From: Brachypodius melanocephalos
Lineage: Eukaryota; Chordata; Aves; Passeriformes; Pycnonotidae
DNA length: 64,000 nt
Reading direction: 5' to 3'
NCBI GenBank assembly: GCA_013398615.1
Contig: VZSR01002395.1
Coordinates: 4,808,345 to 4,872,344, forward strand
In this document: positions 50,869 to 62,426 of the stretch, piece after piece
Position numbering within the stretch: position 1 is the stretch's first letter
Layout: every line of letters starts with the position of its first letter
Program-made: the position numbers and the translations under genes
The notes under the pieces: generated by a model
What the model saw: the letters and a program-made list of their open reading frames with translations, nothing else
What the model was told of the DNA's origin: nothing
The model's database searches: none

Positions 50869-52594
50869 CTGCACACAAAAACGAAAGCACCCAGCAGCGG
50901 GATTTAAACACAGCAAGTGCATCACCAACATTTCGGGGCTATAAAATAAAGGATCTACGGAAATAAAAATATTCTTTCAACGAGCCGGGGGCTGGATGAT
51001 GGAGCTTTGCCACGATGGTTTCAGAGGAGTGCAGGGAATCCATCCTTTCAAGTCCACAGCCCAGTGAAACCTTTCATCAGCACCACAGCAGTGTGGGTGT
51101 GTCCATCAGGAAAAGAGACTGGGAATGTGAGATGACCCGAGCAAGACTGGATTAGTCTGAGGGCTGTGTAAGCTCTGCTGGGCTCAGGGATACACCTGAG
51201 CTGATAAGATCCATATCTGATGTAGACATAAATTCATCTGGATGTGCATTGACAACCTTCTGCATCTTTCCTGCCTGTCAGAAATCCAGCTTTTCTCAGG
51301 AAAGCAGAGTTAGGCTGCATAAAGGATAATACTATACATGGGAATTCTAAAATACCTGAAATTATCATTACAGTGAACTGTAAACTACAATTAATATCTG
51401 GCTTTAATTAACTACAGAGTACAATGGAAGATCCAGACTTAGATGTCTGCAGTTGGAGCTCACAGTAAAATAACCTAGACTGGCACCACCCTGCATTCAT
51501 TTACCTGTCAAAACTTTACTTTTTGGGGTGTTTATTGGATAAGAAAATAATTCAGGCTCAAGCTTGGTACTTTAAATCCAGCTTTTAAACTTGCCTCTTT
51601 AACCCAGGCTTTAAAGGAGCTGAGTTTTATATAAGTAGAGAGAAAACAAGCATCAAGAGAAGTCCAACATCATTCTATGGAAGTGGGAAGGATTTCCAAG
51701 TGTTTACAATCCCAGATTTGTTGGTTGTTCACTATGGCTACAAACTAGGAGAGAAACGTGTTTGGTGCTGGCTGCAGTGTTTAAACAGGAAATCCACAAA
51801 GAAACACAAAAGCTGATACCACCTACAGTTTTACACATAAGGGGAGTGGAAGAAGCAATCACTGAGCTGAGCTAATGACATCATTCCCTGTCTCATACAG
51901 AATTTTCTCTTTTTCTCCTGGAGATCCTGAAATCACAAAGAGCTGCATTCCCCTCTTTGCTCCACTTGTTAAAAACAAAACCAGATTTTTTGCAGGTGAA
52001 AACCACCCTAAAAATATCATCCAATACAGAAAGCTGACTAAGACACCAGAAATCTCCAGGTGCTTTAAGTACTTAAGAGCTAATTGTCAATAGAATTGTT
52101 TCTTCCCTCTGCCCAGCATTCCCTTTGTGGTTGTGCCTCTTTTGTGCCTGGATTTGGGCATTGCTACAAACGCTGTGCCATGCACAAGGAATTTCCTGTA
52201 TCAGCTGTCATTTGTAAAGGTGCTAGAAGACACCTGTGAATGCTGGAAACACGCATTAAACCATTCTCTGGCACATATTTGATCAGGAAACCATTGAAAA
52301 CAATGGGTAGTGTTGGTTTAGGGGGCTGGCAGCAATTCCAAGGTGCCTCTGAGCTCAGCAGCTTGCTGGAAACAGAGTTCTGGAGAGCTCTGGCTCAGCA
52401 AACCACATTTTTGGGTGTATGTGGAATTCCAGACTTCCAGATGTGTGTGAGAGAATCACCTGATGATCAGCTTGAGCAGGAGACATGAACTGAAGCCCAG
52501 AACCTTCTGGGGTCTCTTGTTCTCTGTTTTGCTGAGCCACACAAAAGCTGATGGAAAAGGGAAATGATGAAATGGAATCTGAGCATCTCCTTAC
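50869..52594 (-). other. PLA2G4A intron
   Basis: This is a 1.7-kb phase-1 intron with no repeat or other element that I can recognise. Confidence 0.7.
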
Positions 52595-52666
52595 CTTCTG
52601 GATGCTGTGATTCATCTTCACTGTCTGAGCTGTCATTGCTCACAAGGTGCTTTAGCCTAATATTTT
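52595..52666 (-). CDS. PLA2G4A: PLA2G4A exon: acidic serine-rich linker
   Basis: This 72-base exon, phase 1 at both ends, encodes human-equivalent residues 422-445, including KHLVSNDSSDSEDES. The acidic serine-rich run fits casein-kinase-2-like sites and lies at the flexible lid linker that is poorly ordered in the human structure. The acceptor is CAACAG| and the donor is GAAG|GTAAGG. It was found by matching the human protein, not as an ORF. Confidence 0.94.
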
Positions 52667-53750
52667 CTGTTGAAAGAAATAGAAATTCCTTTAAACTGCT
52701 GGGGTTTAACTGGCAGAAAAGTTAAGAATTTCAAAAGAATCTGAGTCATAAAATTCTCATAGTCTTTGTAACAGAAGACACAGCTGAAGAGACTGGGTCT
52801 GCTGTGGACATTAGAATGTGAGCAGCAGGTATTGGATTTAGCCTGCAATTTTTGGGCTGGAAAAGAAAATGTAATGCTCAAAGAGTACCTCTCACTCCTC
52901 TCTGCACCACATACTTGGCACACTTTATTCACCTTCATTGAAATGCAAATGTTTAGCTTCTGCTCTCTCAGTAGCTCCTACTGAACTAAGAAAATGTTAC
53001 TGTGGTGCCAAGGTGGAACTGGGACATCTCCAGCTCTGGTCCAGACTGTGGTTCAAGTCACGTAAATATTTTCACATCTGATCTCACTTCAAAGAATATT
53101 TTTTAAATTATATGTGTGAAATGAGTCACAGATGACAGATAACATTCTGTGTCTCACTATCTTCCAAAAGCAGACTTTTCCATGATCACATTTATTGACA
53201 GGGATCCTCCATGAGGAGTCAACACTCATCACTTGTATCAGAAATAGGAACCTGGAGGGCTCATTCTCATCCGTAAAGAAGAGATGATCAAACAGCTCAA
53301 TTCCATCCATTAGGAGGCAGACAGAGGTTATTACTTAAAAACTATCTCAATCTACATTCTTGCTCTTCAGAAAGATCTGGCTGTCTAACAATTTATTTAC
53401 TGGTCAGATCTTCCTCTGTAATGCTGCCTTCTCAATAGGAAATCAAATACTTGTCAGCTTCTGCTCTCCAAAAATCACACAACAACACAAAGAGAGGATT
53501 CTGTTCACTACCAGAAGAGAGCTGGACAGATGCACATGACTTTCAGCATCTCTGACTGACCAGAAACAAAAGTGAAAGAAAGGAAAGAACATTCCCAATG
53601 CTCTTTCTCCACCGCAGCAGCATCCAGCAGTGCCAGGAATTAAAGGTAATTAATTCCACATTCTTAAATGACTACCAGCAGTGCCATCCTTCCAGAGGGA
53701 GAATCTTGCTAGTAATTGCTCTGCATAGTGGAATTATTTATCAATAGTAC
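52667..53750 (-). other. PLA2G4A intron
   Basis: This is a 1.08-kb phase-1 intron of ordinary AT-rich sequence. I recognise no repeat or motif in it. Confidence 0.7.
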
Positions 53751-53843
53751 CTAATTCTTCTTCCATGGTGGGCCCTTCATTATGAGAATTGGAGACACCA
53801 AGGACTCTGTTAAATAATATTGAAAATGCACTGCCCCAGACAC
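53751..53843 (-). CDS. PLA2G4A: PLA2G4A exon: start of cap/lid region
   Basis: This 93-base exon, phase 1 at both ends, encodes VWGSAFSILFNRVLGVS and on to TMEEEL, human residues 392-421. This is the cap that covers the active-site funnel. The stretch SNSHNEGP differs from human GSQSRGS. The acceptor is TTTCAG| and the donor is TTAG|GTACTA, the weakest donor in the gene by consensus. The exon is too short to appear as a free-standing ORF. Confidence 0.94.
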   Translation of the reverse strand: MSGAVHFQYYLTESLVSPILIMKGPPWKKN

Positions 53844-54172
53844 CTGAAAGAGAAAAAGAAAATTAATGGTGCTTGGCAGAAGGAAAATAAACTCCACATA
53901 CCTTAATAAACACTATTTAAGCTCTCTGAACACACCTCTGAGTTTGGAGCAGGCCAAGTCATAATCTCAGATGTCCAAATCAGAACAAAAACTGATGGAA
54001 ACATGAAACAAATAAACAATGCCAATCCATATCTGTGAAACCTTTCAAATGAGTGTCTTCCAGCAAACTGAGAGCTCCATTTCCTGTCTCACACTTTGTG
54101 TGACTGCATTTAAAAGTCCATGAACTACTGAAACTGCTTTTATTTTTAAACCTCTTTCTGTCACATACTCAC

Positions 54173-54310
54173 CCATCAGGAAATGCAAGGGATTTTCAGC
54201 ATATTTCTTCACCACTGTCCCCATAAAAAACTTGCTTCCAAACAAGTCAGGAGACATGAAAGTGCCATACTTGGCCATTCCAATTTCATAGGGACTGAAT
54301 TCCACCCAGT
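54173..54310 (-). CDS. PLA2G4A: PLA2G4A exon: residues 345-390
   Basis: This 138-base exon starts and ends in phase 1. It encodes the Asp of ADWVEF, then 45 codons including FSPYEIGMAKYG, SPDLFGSKFFMG and NPLHFLM. It belongs to the lipase core and leads into the cap region. Differences from human are minimal (Ser for Ala in FMSPD, Ala for Glu in KYAEN). The acceptor is TTTGCAG| and the donor is ATGG|GTGAGT. Confidence 0.96.
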
Positions 54311-55378
54311 CTGCAAAGTCAGAAACAAAACTGTGCTCAGCTGGAAATCTCAGCCTGAATAGAAGCAGAGGTGGAAAACACAGAAATGAACCAAGCAAAG
54401 AAATTTTAGTGAAATGGGAAGCTGGATAACCATTAGGAATATCAATTCAAGGTCAGTGATGTCTCAGCAGGGAAAGAATCCTCATTCTCTCTCATCACAA
54501 GAATCTTTGGTGAAAAGAATGAGGTTGGAAAGCCAGAGGCATAAAAGGAGAGATCACAAATGAGGAACACACAGCCACATCTGCTTTTCATCCCCCTCTT
54601 CAGCAGGATTCCACATGTGCGTCTCAGCTCCAAGCTGCTTTTCCTTCACTGTAATTCCACCAAAACTATGGAGAGCAGGGACAGAGGTGGCACAAAACCA
54701 TCAGTGAGTATCCCAAGGGTTGTGAATATCCTAGCAGAGGAATTTGGATTCTACCCAAACCTGAAGTTTGCAGGAAATCCATTATCAAAAGGCAAAGCTG
54801 AGAGGCAGCTGATAAACTTATGAATTCGACCATTGCCAAAATATCTTTAAAAACCCATTTTATTGAACAGAGAGCTCAAGAAAAATATGGAATAAAATGT
54901 TCAAATCTAGAGGGGACTAAAACCCATGGAATAAATATAAGTAAAAGGGTTTTTTTGTGCTACCAACAGCACTTCACACTGGGCAAGAAGTGAAAAAGAG
55001 GCATTATATCTAATTTGCTTGTCCAATTTTAATCATGGAATCATTAAAGTTGGTAAAGACCTCTGAGATCATTGAGTGATTTCACCTTTCTCTGAAAGAG
55101 AACGTGACTGAGAACATTTTGCTCTCCCTGTTTGATACTCTAATTTAAGCATCTTTTCCCTATTGGAGTCACCAGGTTTCTCTTTGGCTTGGCATTCCTA
55201 TCTGAATATGTGATCACCTATCCCTGAATAACTTCTTACCCCTCTGCCAGATTCCCAGAAATCAGATGCAAGCAGTCTCAGGTGCATTAAAAAAAAAAAA
55301 AAAAAAAAAGTTTCTTTTTTAAGCAGCCACACAGCTCCCTCCTTGCCACAAGTGACTCAACAGAGATGAGGAACACAC
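54311..55378 (-). other. PLA2G4A intron with duplicated segment
   Basis: This is a 1.07-kb phase-1 intron. It carries the second copy of the 287-bp duplication (54791-55077) and a poly-A run at about 55289-55309 that lies about 70 bases past the exon donor on the gene strand. Confidence 0.75.
54791..55077. repeat. Intragenic duplication, copy A
   Basis: About 287 bases, nearly identical (roughly 90% or more by eye) to 56270-56557 in the same orientation. It includes AATATGGAATAAAATGTTCA and ends with a CR1 tail (from about 55033). Confidence 0.9.
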
Positions 55379-55493
55379 CTGCAAACATCAGCTCTGAGAC
55401 ATCTGGTTTGACGTGCAGGCAGGTGAAGAGTGGCAGAGCACACTGGGCATTATTGACCTTCTCTTTCATATTGCTCAGAGTGGTGTCCATCCT
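55379..55493 (-). CDS. PLA2G4A: PLA2G4A exon: catalytic domain, residues 307-344
   Basis: This exon encodes 38 codons plus one base, matching human 307-344, including MDTTLSNMKEKV, LPLFTCLHVKP and VSELMFA. It is part of the lipase core; the Cys in FTCLH is conserved. The acceptor is CTGCAG| and the donor is CAG|GTGTGT, a weaker form than most in this gene. The exon lies between the two copies of a near-identical direct repeat (54791-55077 and 56270-56557). Confidence 0.96.
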
Positions 55494-55539
55494 CTGCAGG
55501 GAAAGAAAGAAACTGGTCCCAAACACATCCTGTACAGGC

Positions 55540-55660
55540 CTGTTGATATATTGATATATATATCTATATAAATATATCTAAATATATATATCTATATATA
55601 TATATGTCTATATAGATATATCTAAATATATATCTAAATATATATAAATATCACATATTT
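55540..55660. repeat. AT-rich simple repeat
   Basis: TATATCTA/TAAATATA mixture in a PLA2G4A intron. Confidence 0.9.
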
Positions 55661-56269
55661 TTATTTTCTATAAAGATCTGGCAGACTCCTCCTGTCGATG
55701 AAATTTGAGAAGAAAAACTTCTTCACTGATGTGTCAGGTTCTGATTTAAATTAAACACCTGGGCATTTTTTTTCACCCCTTGGTAAACAGGGACTTCCAA
55801 CCAACCTCACACAACCATTAACAGCCTTTCAGCATCAGGATTCTACGCATTTGCCACTAAAAGCTGTGTTGCCTCTTTTTCAGTGCTTTAAATTGTTTAA
55901 AACCCACTATCAGCGTACACTCACGAGGGACAGAAGTGTACAAAACACATCTGCAAATCCATTGGCACATCTCAGTCTTGCCACAAGATCGAATCCAGCT
56001 GCTGCTCACCTGGCTCGTTTGAGCTGGAAGTCTTTGTGCCTGACTCAGCCAATTAGGGATTTTCAGTTATAGAATACAACAGTATAAAGCTCTCCTGTTG
56101 TTTTTTTTTTTTTTTTTCAAGAAAACCAAGGGAATCTTTCACGTTGAAATTAGTGCTTTTTCAAGCAAATGCTGTTTCTTATAGCAAAAGGTGCACCCTA
56201 TATCAAATGTCACTGAGGGTAATTTAAAAAAAATAGTAACAGTGGGAATTATCTAGAAGAGGAAAAAGA

Positions 56270-56557
56270 GGCAAAGCTGAGAGGTGGCTGACAAACTTAT
56301 GAATTCAACCATTGCCAGAGATACCTTTAAAAGCCCATTTTATTGAACAGAGAGCTCAAGAAAAATATGGAACAAAATGTTCAAACCTAGAGGGGATTAA
56401 AACCCATGGAATAAATACAAATAAAAGGGTTTTTTTGTGCTACCAACAGCACTTCACACCGGGCAAGAAGTGAAAAAGAGGCATTATACCTAATTTGTTT
56501 GTCCAATTTTAATCACGGAATCATTAAAGTTGGTAAAGACCTCTGAGATCATTGAGT
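56270..56557. repeat. Intragenic duplication, copy B
   Basis: Second copy of the segment at 54791-55077, offset by about 1.48 kb, with one PLA2G4A exon between the two. It ends 50 bases from the next exon's donor. Confidence 0.9.
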
Positions 56558-56606
56558 CTAACTGAGCATTGAGCCCAGCTTTAGCAGCAGCAGGAGGAGC
56601 ACTCAC

Positions 56607-56829
56607 ATCGTGGATCAGGGTTTCCCCTATGAGCATCCCAAAGATGTCTGCGAAGGTGACAGGCTGCCCCGAGCTCTTCTTGTTCCACAGGGCGTCGATG
56701 TAGCGCTTCACCTTCTGCGGGGTGAGCAGCAGCAGCGGGTTGTGGCTCACCGACCTCATCAGCTCCTCATTGATCTCCCTGGGGCCCTTGGCTGGGAAAT
56801 CCGGGTGGGAATACAGAGTTGACATGTAC
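56607..56829 (-). CDS. PLA2G4A: PLA2G4A exon: catalytic core after Ser228
   Basis: This exon completes Trp232 and encodes 74 codons matching human 233-306. Motifs include YMSTLYSHPDFP, HNPLLLLTPQKV and FGMLIGETLIHD. It forms the core helices and strands just after the nucleophile elbow and is one of the most conserved parts of the protein. The acceptor is TTGCAG|G and the donor is GAT|GTGAGT, phase 0. On the intron side, only about 50 bases from the donor, lies the end of a duplicated segment with a CR1 tail (56270-56557). Confidence 0.97.
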
Positions 56830-57227
56830 CTGCAATGGCAAACAGGCTCTGTGAGCACCTGAACGCTACAAAAAAGCTCGAAAGTGAGTTGATTAAATCA
56901 GGTTAATTAAGTCTCCATTTATACAGGAAACTGTCATTTCTTTTTTCTCACAGCACAGAAAGCTGAGCGATTCGTTCTAAATATAAGCATGGGATCAAGC
57001 ACTCAATTTTCCATAATGTGTATGAAATAAGTGATTAAACATTTTTCTGTTGAAGGGGTATCAGACAGAACACCCTGAGCTGAAAGGAGCTCCTCCAGTT
57101 AGCACAGCTGGTTGGCAGACTGCAGGTGCTAAAAGGACACGTGAAGTTCTCCCCCTGGAACAGGCAGCTCTCTGCCCTGCAGTCCATTATCACTATTGAA
57201 AAATTCCTACAATATCGCAGTGTATCA

Positions 57228-57400
57228 CAGAATCCCAGAATGGTTTGGGTGGGAAGGGACCTCAAAGCCTCTCTAGAGCCACCCCCTGAGCACAGGGGCA
57301 GAATCCCAATCCCTTTGCTGCTGCCCACGCTGGGGGCTCAGCCCAGGGCAGGGGGCTCTGGACATGGCCCCAGTCTCCAGGAGATGATGCTTCCATGATA
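57228..57400 (-). mobile_element. CR1 3' end fragment
   Basis: TCACAGAATCCCAGAATGGT followed by GGGAAGGGACCTCAAAGCC. The distal half is diverged. Confidence 0.7.
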
Positions 57401-58529
57401 AACTGAAGCACAGTCACTACAACCTGGGCAGTGAGTTAGCTGGCTGTGAGGATGTGGAAGAGGCAGATCATGAGTTTGCTCCTGAGAAACAAGTTTAGTT
57501 TTACTGCAAACGAAGCTCAGACACACATGCAGGCAGCCCTGGCTTCCACTTGGTTGGGTGAGGCCATGCCAAGACTCAAGACTGGAGCTGGAGAAGTCAG
57601 CACAAGGTTGAAGTGAGACGGCAGAAAAGCATTGCTCCAAGGTTAGGAATGCAGCTGAGGGGACAAGCAAAAACCTGCCTCTCCCGCCAGGAAAGGAATC
57701 CTCCACCCTTCAGGAAAAAAAGAAAAGAGAATTATTCCCAAGTGACAGACTGCATGGAAAAGGAAGAAAAGAAAGGGAGTGTCAAAGTGTCAAATTAATT
57801 ATTCATCAAGCAAGGAAAGACTGAAGGGTGACATCAGAGAGCAAAGGCAAATTTGTTCAAACACAACGGTCTCCAATCTGTTTCTGACTGGAGCAGTTCA
57901 GATAATCTTGCTATTTTAACTCAGATTTTGTAGGTTTACATTAGATCAACTACGTGTTCACCCCTGGGTTTTCCCCAAAATAGACCTCACAGCCAGCAGA
58001 GTGACGTCTGTCCTGAGCAGGGATTGCAAACCCTTCCCTAAAAACACAGGGAATGTTTTAACACCACACTGCTCCACTGCTCTTCATCCACCTCCTGCTT
58101 TTCACAGCTGGGACAGAAGTGCTCCCATCCCTCTCGATGGACAGTGATGGATCTGCCCCCACCACCAGTGACAGGAAACACGTGTCCCAACCTTTTACAG
58201 TCCAGTCTAAAGCAGAAATTCACCCTAGTTCAAAGACACTTCTGGCATTTCAAAACCTCCTGGCATTCTGAAAGCTTCCCCCTAGTCTGGGAGGGGGGAA
58301 GCAAGTTTCACACGATGAAAAATAATTGACAAAAAACCCCAAACAAGGAACAGAACTGATCATTATCTCCTTCAAGAGTCACCTTTGGGGTTAGAATGTG
58401 GAATTAAGATTCATGTGCTCCCTTAGAGCTAAACCAGGAGATAAAACTCATCCCAGGCAGTCTCCCTGCATGCTTATATTACAACAAATATTTTTCCTCT
58501 CAAAGAATTGAGACATTTGTATAATCTCA

Positions 58530-58760
58530 TCCCTGAGTGTGAAAGGACCCTCGAGGTCTCTGCTGCAGCCCCTGCTCAGTGCAGAGTCAGGTGAGGCTGC
58601 TCAGGGCTGTGCTCAGCCAGGTTCAGCTCTCACATGAGCACTGCCTGAGTCAGCCTGGGAGGGTGACACCGTGCCCAGCCTGCCCTGCTGGGGATGGCCC
58701 AACACATCCCAGTGCTGGCCACTCTCACTGCAGCACAGCTCCCCAAGAGTTAATGCAACT
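58530..58760 (-). mobile_element. Diverged CR1-like sequence
   Basis: GACCCTCGAGGTCTCTGCTG and CTGCTCAGTGCAGAGTCAGG resemble the older antisense CR1 3' region. Ends are unclear. Confidence 0.45.
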
Positions 58761-59347
58761 GCTCCTTGTCCTTTCTCTGGGCATCTCCAAAAAGATGGAC
58801 TATTTTAAAAGCTGATGTATCGTCTAAATTAATCAGTGCCAGTGGGACTGAGGCAGTGGGTAACCCACAGTGGGATGCCCAGCCAGGCCCCAGACATTCC
58901 CAGTAAACCCACTGAGATCCTATACTGGGTGTAAAACGGAGCAGAAGATCTTTCAGTGATTCTGAGGAGCTCTAAAAGCCCTCCCAAAGCAATACAAGAC
59001 ATTTTGGGTTGATTGAGTCATCAGCTTCAAATCACAAGGCTTTTTTTTTTTTTTTGGTTGTTCACATTTCGTTGGGAAAATAAAACAACACACACTAGGT
59101 GTTGATATAGAAATAAATATGGGTGCGTATGTTGGCACCTCTCTCCATCCATTCCTGCTCTCAAAGCTCCTGGAAGAGCACCTGGAGCCTGAGCTGTCCT
59201 CACCCTTCAGAGCATCCAAAACACCTCCCCCAGCAGACCTGGATGCGTAAAATGTGAATGATAACCACAGAAATGAGTCAGCTCTCGTGACAATTCCTTC
59301 AGAACTTGCTGCAGGGAGGCTGGGGATAACCGAGAGCAAAGCCTTAC

Positions 59348-59484
59348 CAGGTGGATCCCGAGAGCCCAGCAATGTAGGTGGCACAGTCCAGGACTCCTGA
59401 CTCATAGAGGGCTTTCATGACTCCAGCAAAGCCCACCATGGCCCGGAACCCCCCTCCTGAACCCAGCACGGCGATCACCGGCAC
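59348..59484 (-). CDS. PLA2G4A: PLA2G4A exon: oxyanion hole and nucleophile Ser228
   Basis: This exon encodes human-equivalent residues 187-231 plus two bases of Trp232. It holds both N-terminal pieces of the active site. The glycine loop GSGGGFR supplies the oxyanion hole and Arg200. The nucleophile elbow GLSGS carries catalytic Ser228, which attacks the sn-2 ester. The catalytic core matches human closely, with conservative changes only (for example VIAVL for VVAIL and FAGVM for FSGVM). The acceptor is CTGCAG| and the donor is TG|GTAAGG. The open reading frames visible here in other frames are shadows. Confidence 0.97.
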
Positions 59485-60917
59485 CTGCAGGGGCGGGAGC
59501 AACACAGCCACACATCAGTGACACAGGGGACACACCCTGGCAGCAAGCAGGATTTAGCTGAAGAACTCATCACCTGTACCAAGATTTCTAAACAAAAATG
59601 TACTCTGAATTCCTTTAGAATGTCTGTCCTTCTTATCCACAACCCGAAATAGAGGAGATATTAAATTCAGTTATTAAATGAACTGTCCAGTTACAAGAGC
59701 ACAGAGATTTTCAAAGCAAGCTAAACACCAGCTTTAATCCAATTCATATCATTGTGACAGAGCCAAAGGCAGTAAAATTTCCTAATGAGAAACAGAACAG
59801 ACACAAATAATGTTTTGACTGGGAGTTTAAAAACAAGTTTTATAACAAAAACATCCAGTTACTATCACTACATAGCATGAATGAATTACTACACAGCATA
59901 GCCTCAATTTTACCACCACTTTGCAAAAACTGCCAGAGAGATAATGGGAATTCATGGGGATCTGGACAACCACTCAGCCACCAAGAGAGGAGTGAGCAGA
60001 ACCAGACAGGTTTATTGTGGCACCAGGTTAAAATTGTGTCCACAGGGGTTTATTTTACACTCTTCTCCTCCTTACTGCCCAGCCCTGACATGCAGGCTGT
60101 TCCTCTCAATTGCACAGCTTCCCCAGGTATCTGAAAAGGTAAAATAAAATAAAATTTCATTTACTCCCAACCATTTCCAAAACCCAGGAGGATTTTCCAC
60201 TGTTCAGTGGTGACAAAGGAACCACCTCTTGGTTGTTACTGAGCAAAGAGAATCACACAGCTGTGCAGAAAGGCCCTATCTGATCAAACTGCTGATCTGG
60301 CAAAAATCTCCCTGAAAGGCAATTCCAGGTGCCAATGGATGGGATTAGTGACAAGAAATGGATCCAGGTGACGACAGAGTCCTGTTCTTTCTGCAGACTC
60401 CATGCTCCAAGCCATGAAACTCCCCTGAGGACTCACTGGCACAAGGACATGCCCATGAACAATGACCAAGGCACTCGAGATGTTTCTTGAGGTTTCCACT
60501 CCCCAAAACTGCTTATTCTTGATGCAGTGAGATTCTTTTTTACCTCCTTCATCAGTGTTCAGCTTTAGTAATAGAAACCACAGGTATTCCCTGGCCCATG
60601 CCCTGTGCAGCTCCAGAGATAGGGATCTTTCCCAAAAAATGACACAGCCCAGGGAAGGATTTGGGATATGTTTTGTTAAGCCAACACCCCAATAACGGAG
60701 CAGCTGCTTTGAAGGGAGAGCCACGTCACTAATCACTCCTTTAATAACGTGGGGAGGCTCTGAAAGCTCCTCAGGAGCACTGCCCACTCAGCCTGAGCAG
60801 ACACATCCCAACAGGATGGAGATGTCACCTGCAGATGCTTCTGGACCCACAGGCACTGTGGGCATGCCGGATTCCTGCACTGGGAAGGGTGGATACAGCG
60901 AGGGGAAGGTGGGTTAT

Positions 60918-61320
60918 GGAATCACAGAATTGTTCAGGTTGGAAAAGAGCTCCAAGATCATCAAATCCAACCATCAGCCCAGCACCACCACCGTGTTCAC
61001 CACTAAACCTTGGCCCCAAGTGCCACATCCACATATTTTTTGAACATCTCCAGGGATGATGATTCCACCACTGCCCTGGGCAGCCCCTTCCAAAGCTTTA
61101 CAGCCTGTTCCATGAAGAAATTTTTCCTAATATCCACTCTGAGCCTTCCCTGGCCCAGCCTGAGGCCGTTCCCTCTCCTCCTGTCCCTGTTCCCTGCGAG
61201 CAGAGCCTGATCTGGCTGTCCCCTCCTGTCAGGGAGTTGTGCAGAGCCACAAGGTCCCCCCTGAGCCTCCTTTGCTCCAGGCTGAGCTTTCCCAGCTCCC
61301 TGTGGGCATTGCACAGTAAA
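60918..61320 (-). mobile_element. Longest CR1 fragment in window
   Basis: It contains antisense CR1 blocks in order: AATCACAGAATTGTTCAGGT, AAGTGCCACATCCACATATT, CCATGAAGAAATTTTTCCTA and CTCCTTTGCTCCAGGCTGAG. Its sense strand is the PLA2G4A strand. Confidence 0.9.
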
Positions 61321-61867
61321 TAAACAAAGCTTTAAAATGATGACAAAAAATAAACTGAAGAGAAGCATTGCTGCTTGGATGATCCTGACAGTCCCTTCCC
61401 ACCCAGACCATTCCCTGACTCTGTGACATGACCCAAGCCACCACCAGCCCACTGAGATCTGCTGCATTCCCTTCCTCTTGGCTTGGTGCTTTGAACCAAG
61501 TCAAGCCAAGGAAAGCTGCAGCTCCTCATGTTTCAAATAGAACTTCATAACCCTAATCCAGGAAAACTGGCTCAAGGAAAAGAAGGAAGGAAAGAAATAA
61601 CCTAATTTCCAAGCTGACTCTAAATTTAAACCAGCTCATTTCCTGCCCAGTCTTTCAGAGATGAAGGTCAGAGAGCATGGGATGGGTGCTGGGCATGCAG
61701 GGGCACATTCTGTGCTGGGCGAGTGCCCAGAGGCACTGCAGGATTCAGCAGGTATTTCACACACCCTGAGGCTCTTTTCAGATGGCAATCTCCCCCCAGA
61801 GCCAACACCTTAACAAAGCCTGGGATCAAAACGGGAAAAAATTGGAGCAGTTTGTTCAAGGGGCCAA

Positions 61868-62105
61868 TGAATCACAGAATGATTTGGTTGGAAGGGACAT
61901 TAAAGCTCATCCATTGCCACCCCAGGGACACCTCCCACTGTCCCAGGGTGCTCCAAGCCCCATCCAACCTGGCCTGGGACACTTCCAAGGGTGGGGCACC
62001 CACAGCTCCTCTGGGCACCCTGTGCCAGCACCTCACCACCCTCTCAGGGAACAATTCCTTCCTAATATCTAATCTAAATCTCTCCTTTTATAGCTTCCCC
62101 CGGTC
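61868..62105 (-). mobile_element. CR1 3' end fragment
   Basis: It contains AATCACAGAATGATTTGGTT, GGACACCTCCCACTGTCCCA and AATTCCTTCCTAATATCTAA in antisense CR1 order. Confidence 0.9.
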
Positions 62106-62287
62106 ATAAACTTTAATTCATAAATTTAGAGCCAAGAAGAATTACTCTCCGGGCTAAGTATTGTATGTTCATAGAGGAGAAGAATTTTTATGTTCCATAA
62201 TCTTTCCAGATGGAACCCTCCCACCTCAGAGGCAGAGGCAGGATTCCAAAGGGGATGCTAACGGTGATGGGAGCTGTCCAGACTCAC

Positions 62288-62426
62288 ATCACGGGCGGTG
62301 CTCAGGCTGTGGCTGCTGTCCCCCAGGAAGGATCGGATGCTGTGCACGATGCTGTCCCTGCGCTGCTGCCGGAAGCGTTTCTCCTCGTCGCACAGGGCCA
62401 TGCTGAAGCGCAGGTCGGTGGAGGAG
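62288..62426 (-). CDS. PLA2G4A: PLA2G4A exon: start of catalytic domain
   Basis: This exon completes the split Cys codon (human Cys139) and encodes 46 further codons to Asp186, including the recognisable segments LRFSMALCDEEK and FRQQRRDS. It is the N-terminal helical part of the alpha/beta lipase domain. The following stretch (IRSFLGDSSHSLSTARD) is one residue shorter than human and fairly divergent, which fits a surface position. The acceptor is GAGCAG| and the donor is GAT|GTGAGT, phase 0. The exon is GC-rich compared with the introns around it. Confidence 0.95.

Larger units (their letters stand above)
55494..56606 (-). other. PLA2G4A intron with duplicated segment and AT repeat
   Basis: This is a 1.1-kb phase-0 intron. 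It contains one copy of a 287-bp local duplication (56270-56557), a poly-T run near 56101 and an AT-rich simple repeat at about 55540-55660. Confidence 0.75.
56830..59347 (-). other. PLA2G4A intron
   Basis: This is a 2.5-kb phase-2 intron. It holds a minus-sense CR1 fragment at about 57228-57400, a diverged CR1-like stretch at about 58530-58760 and a poly-T run near 59041. Nothing else is recognisable. Confidence 0.75.
59485..62287 (-). other. PLA2G4A intron with three CR1 fragments
   Basis: This is a 2.8-kb phase-0 intron. It carries two adjacent CR1 3' fragments in minus sense (about 60918-61320 and 61868-62105). A short AAAAT repeat sits near 60137. The remaining sequence shows no coding signal. 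Confidence 0.75.
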
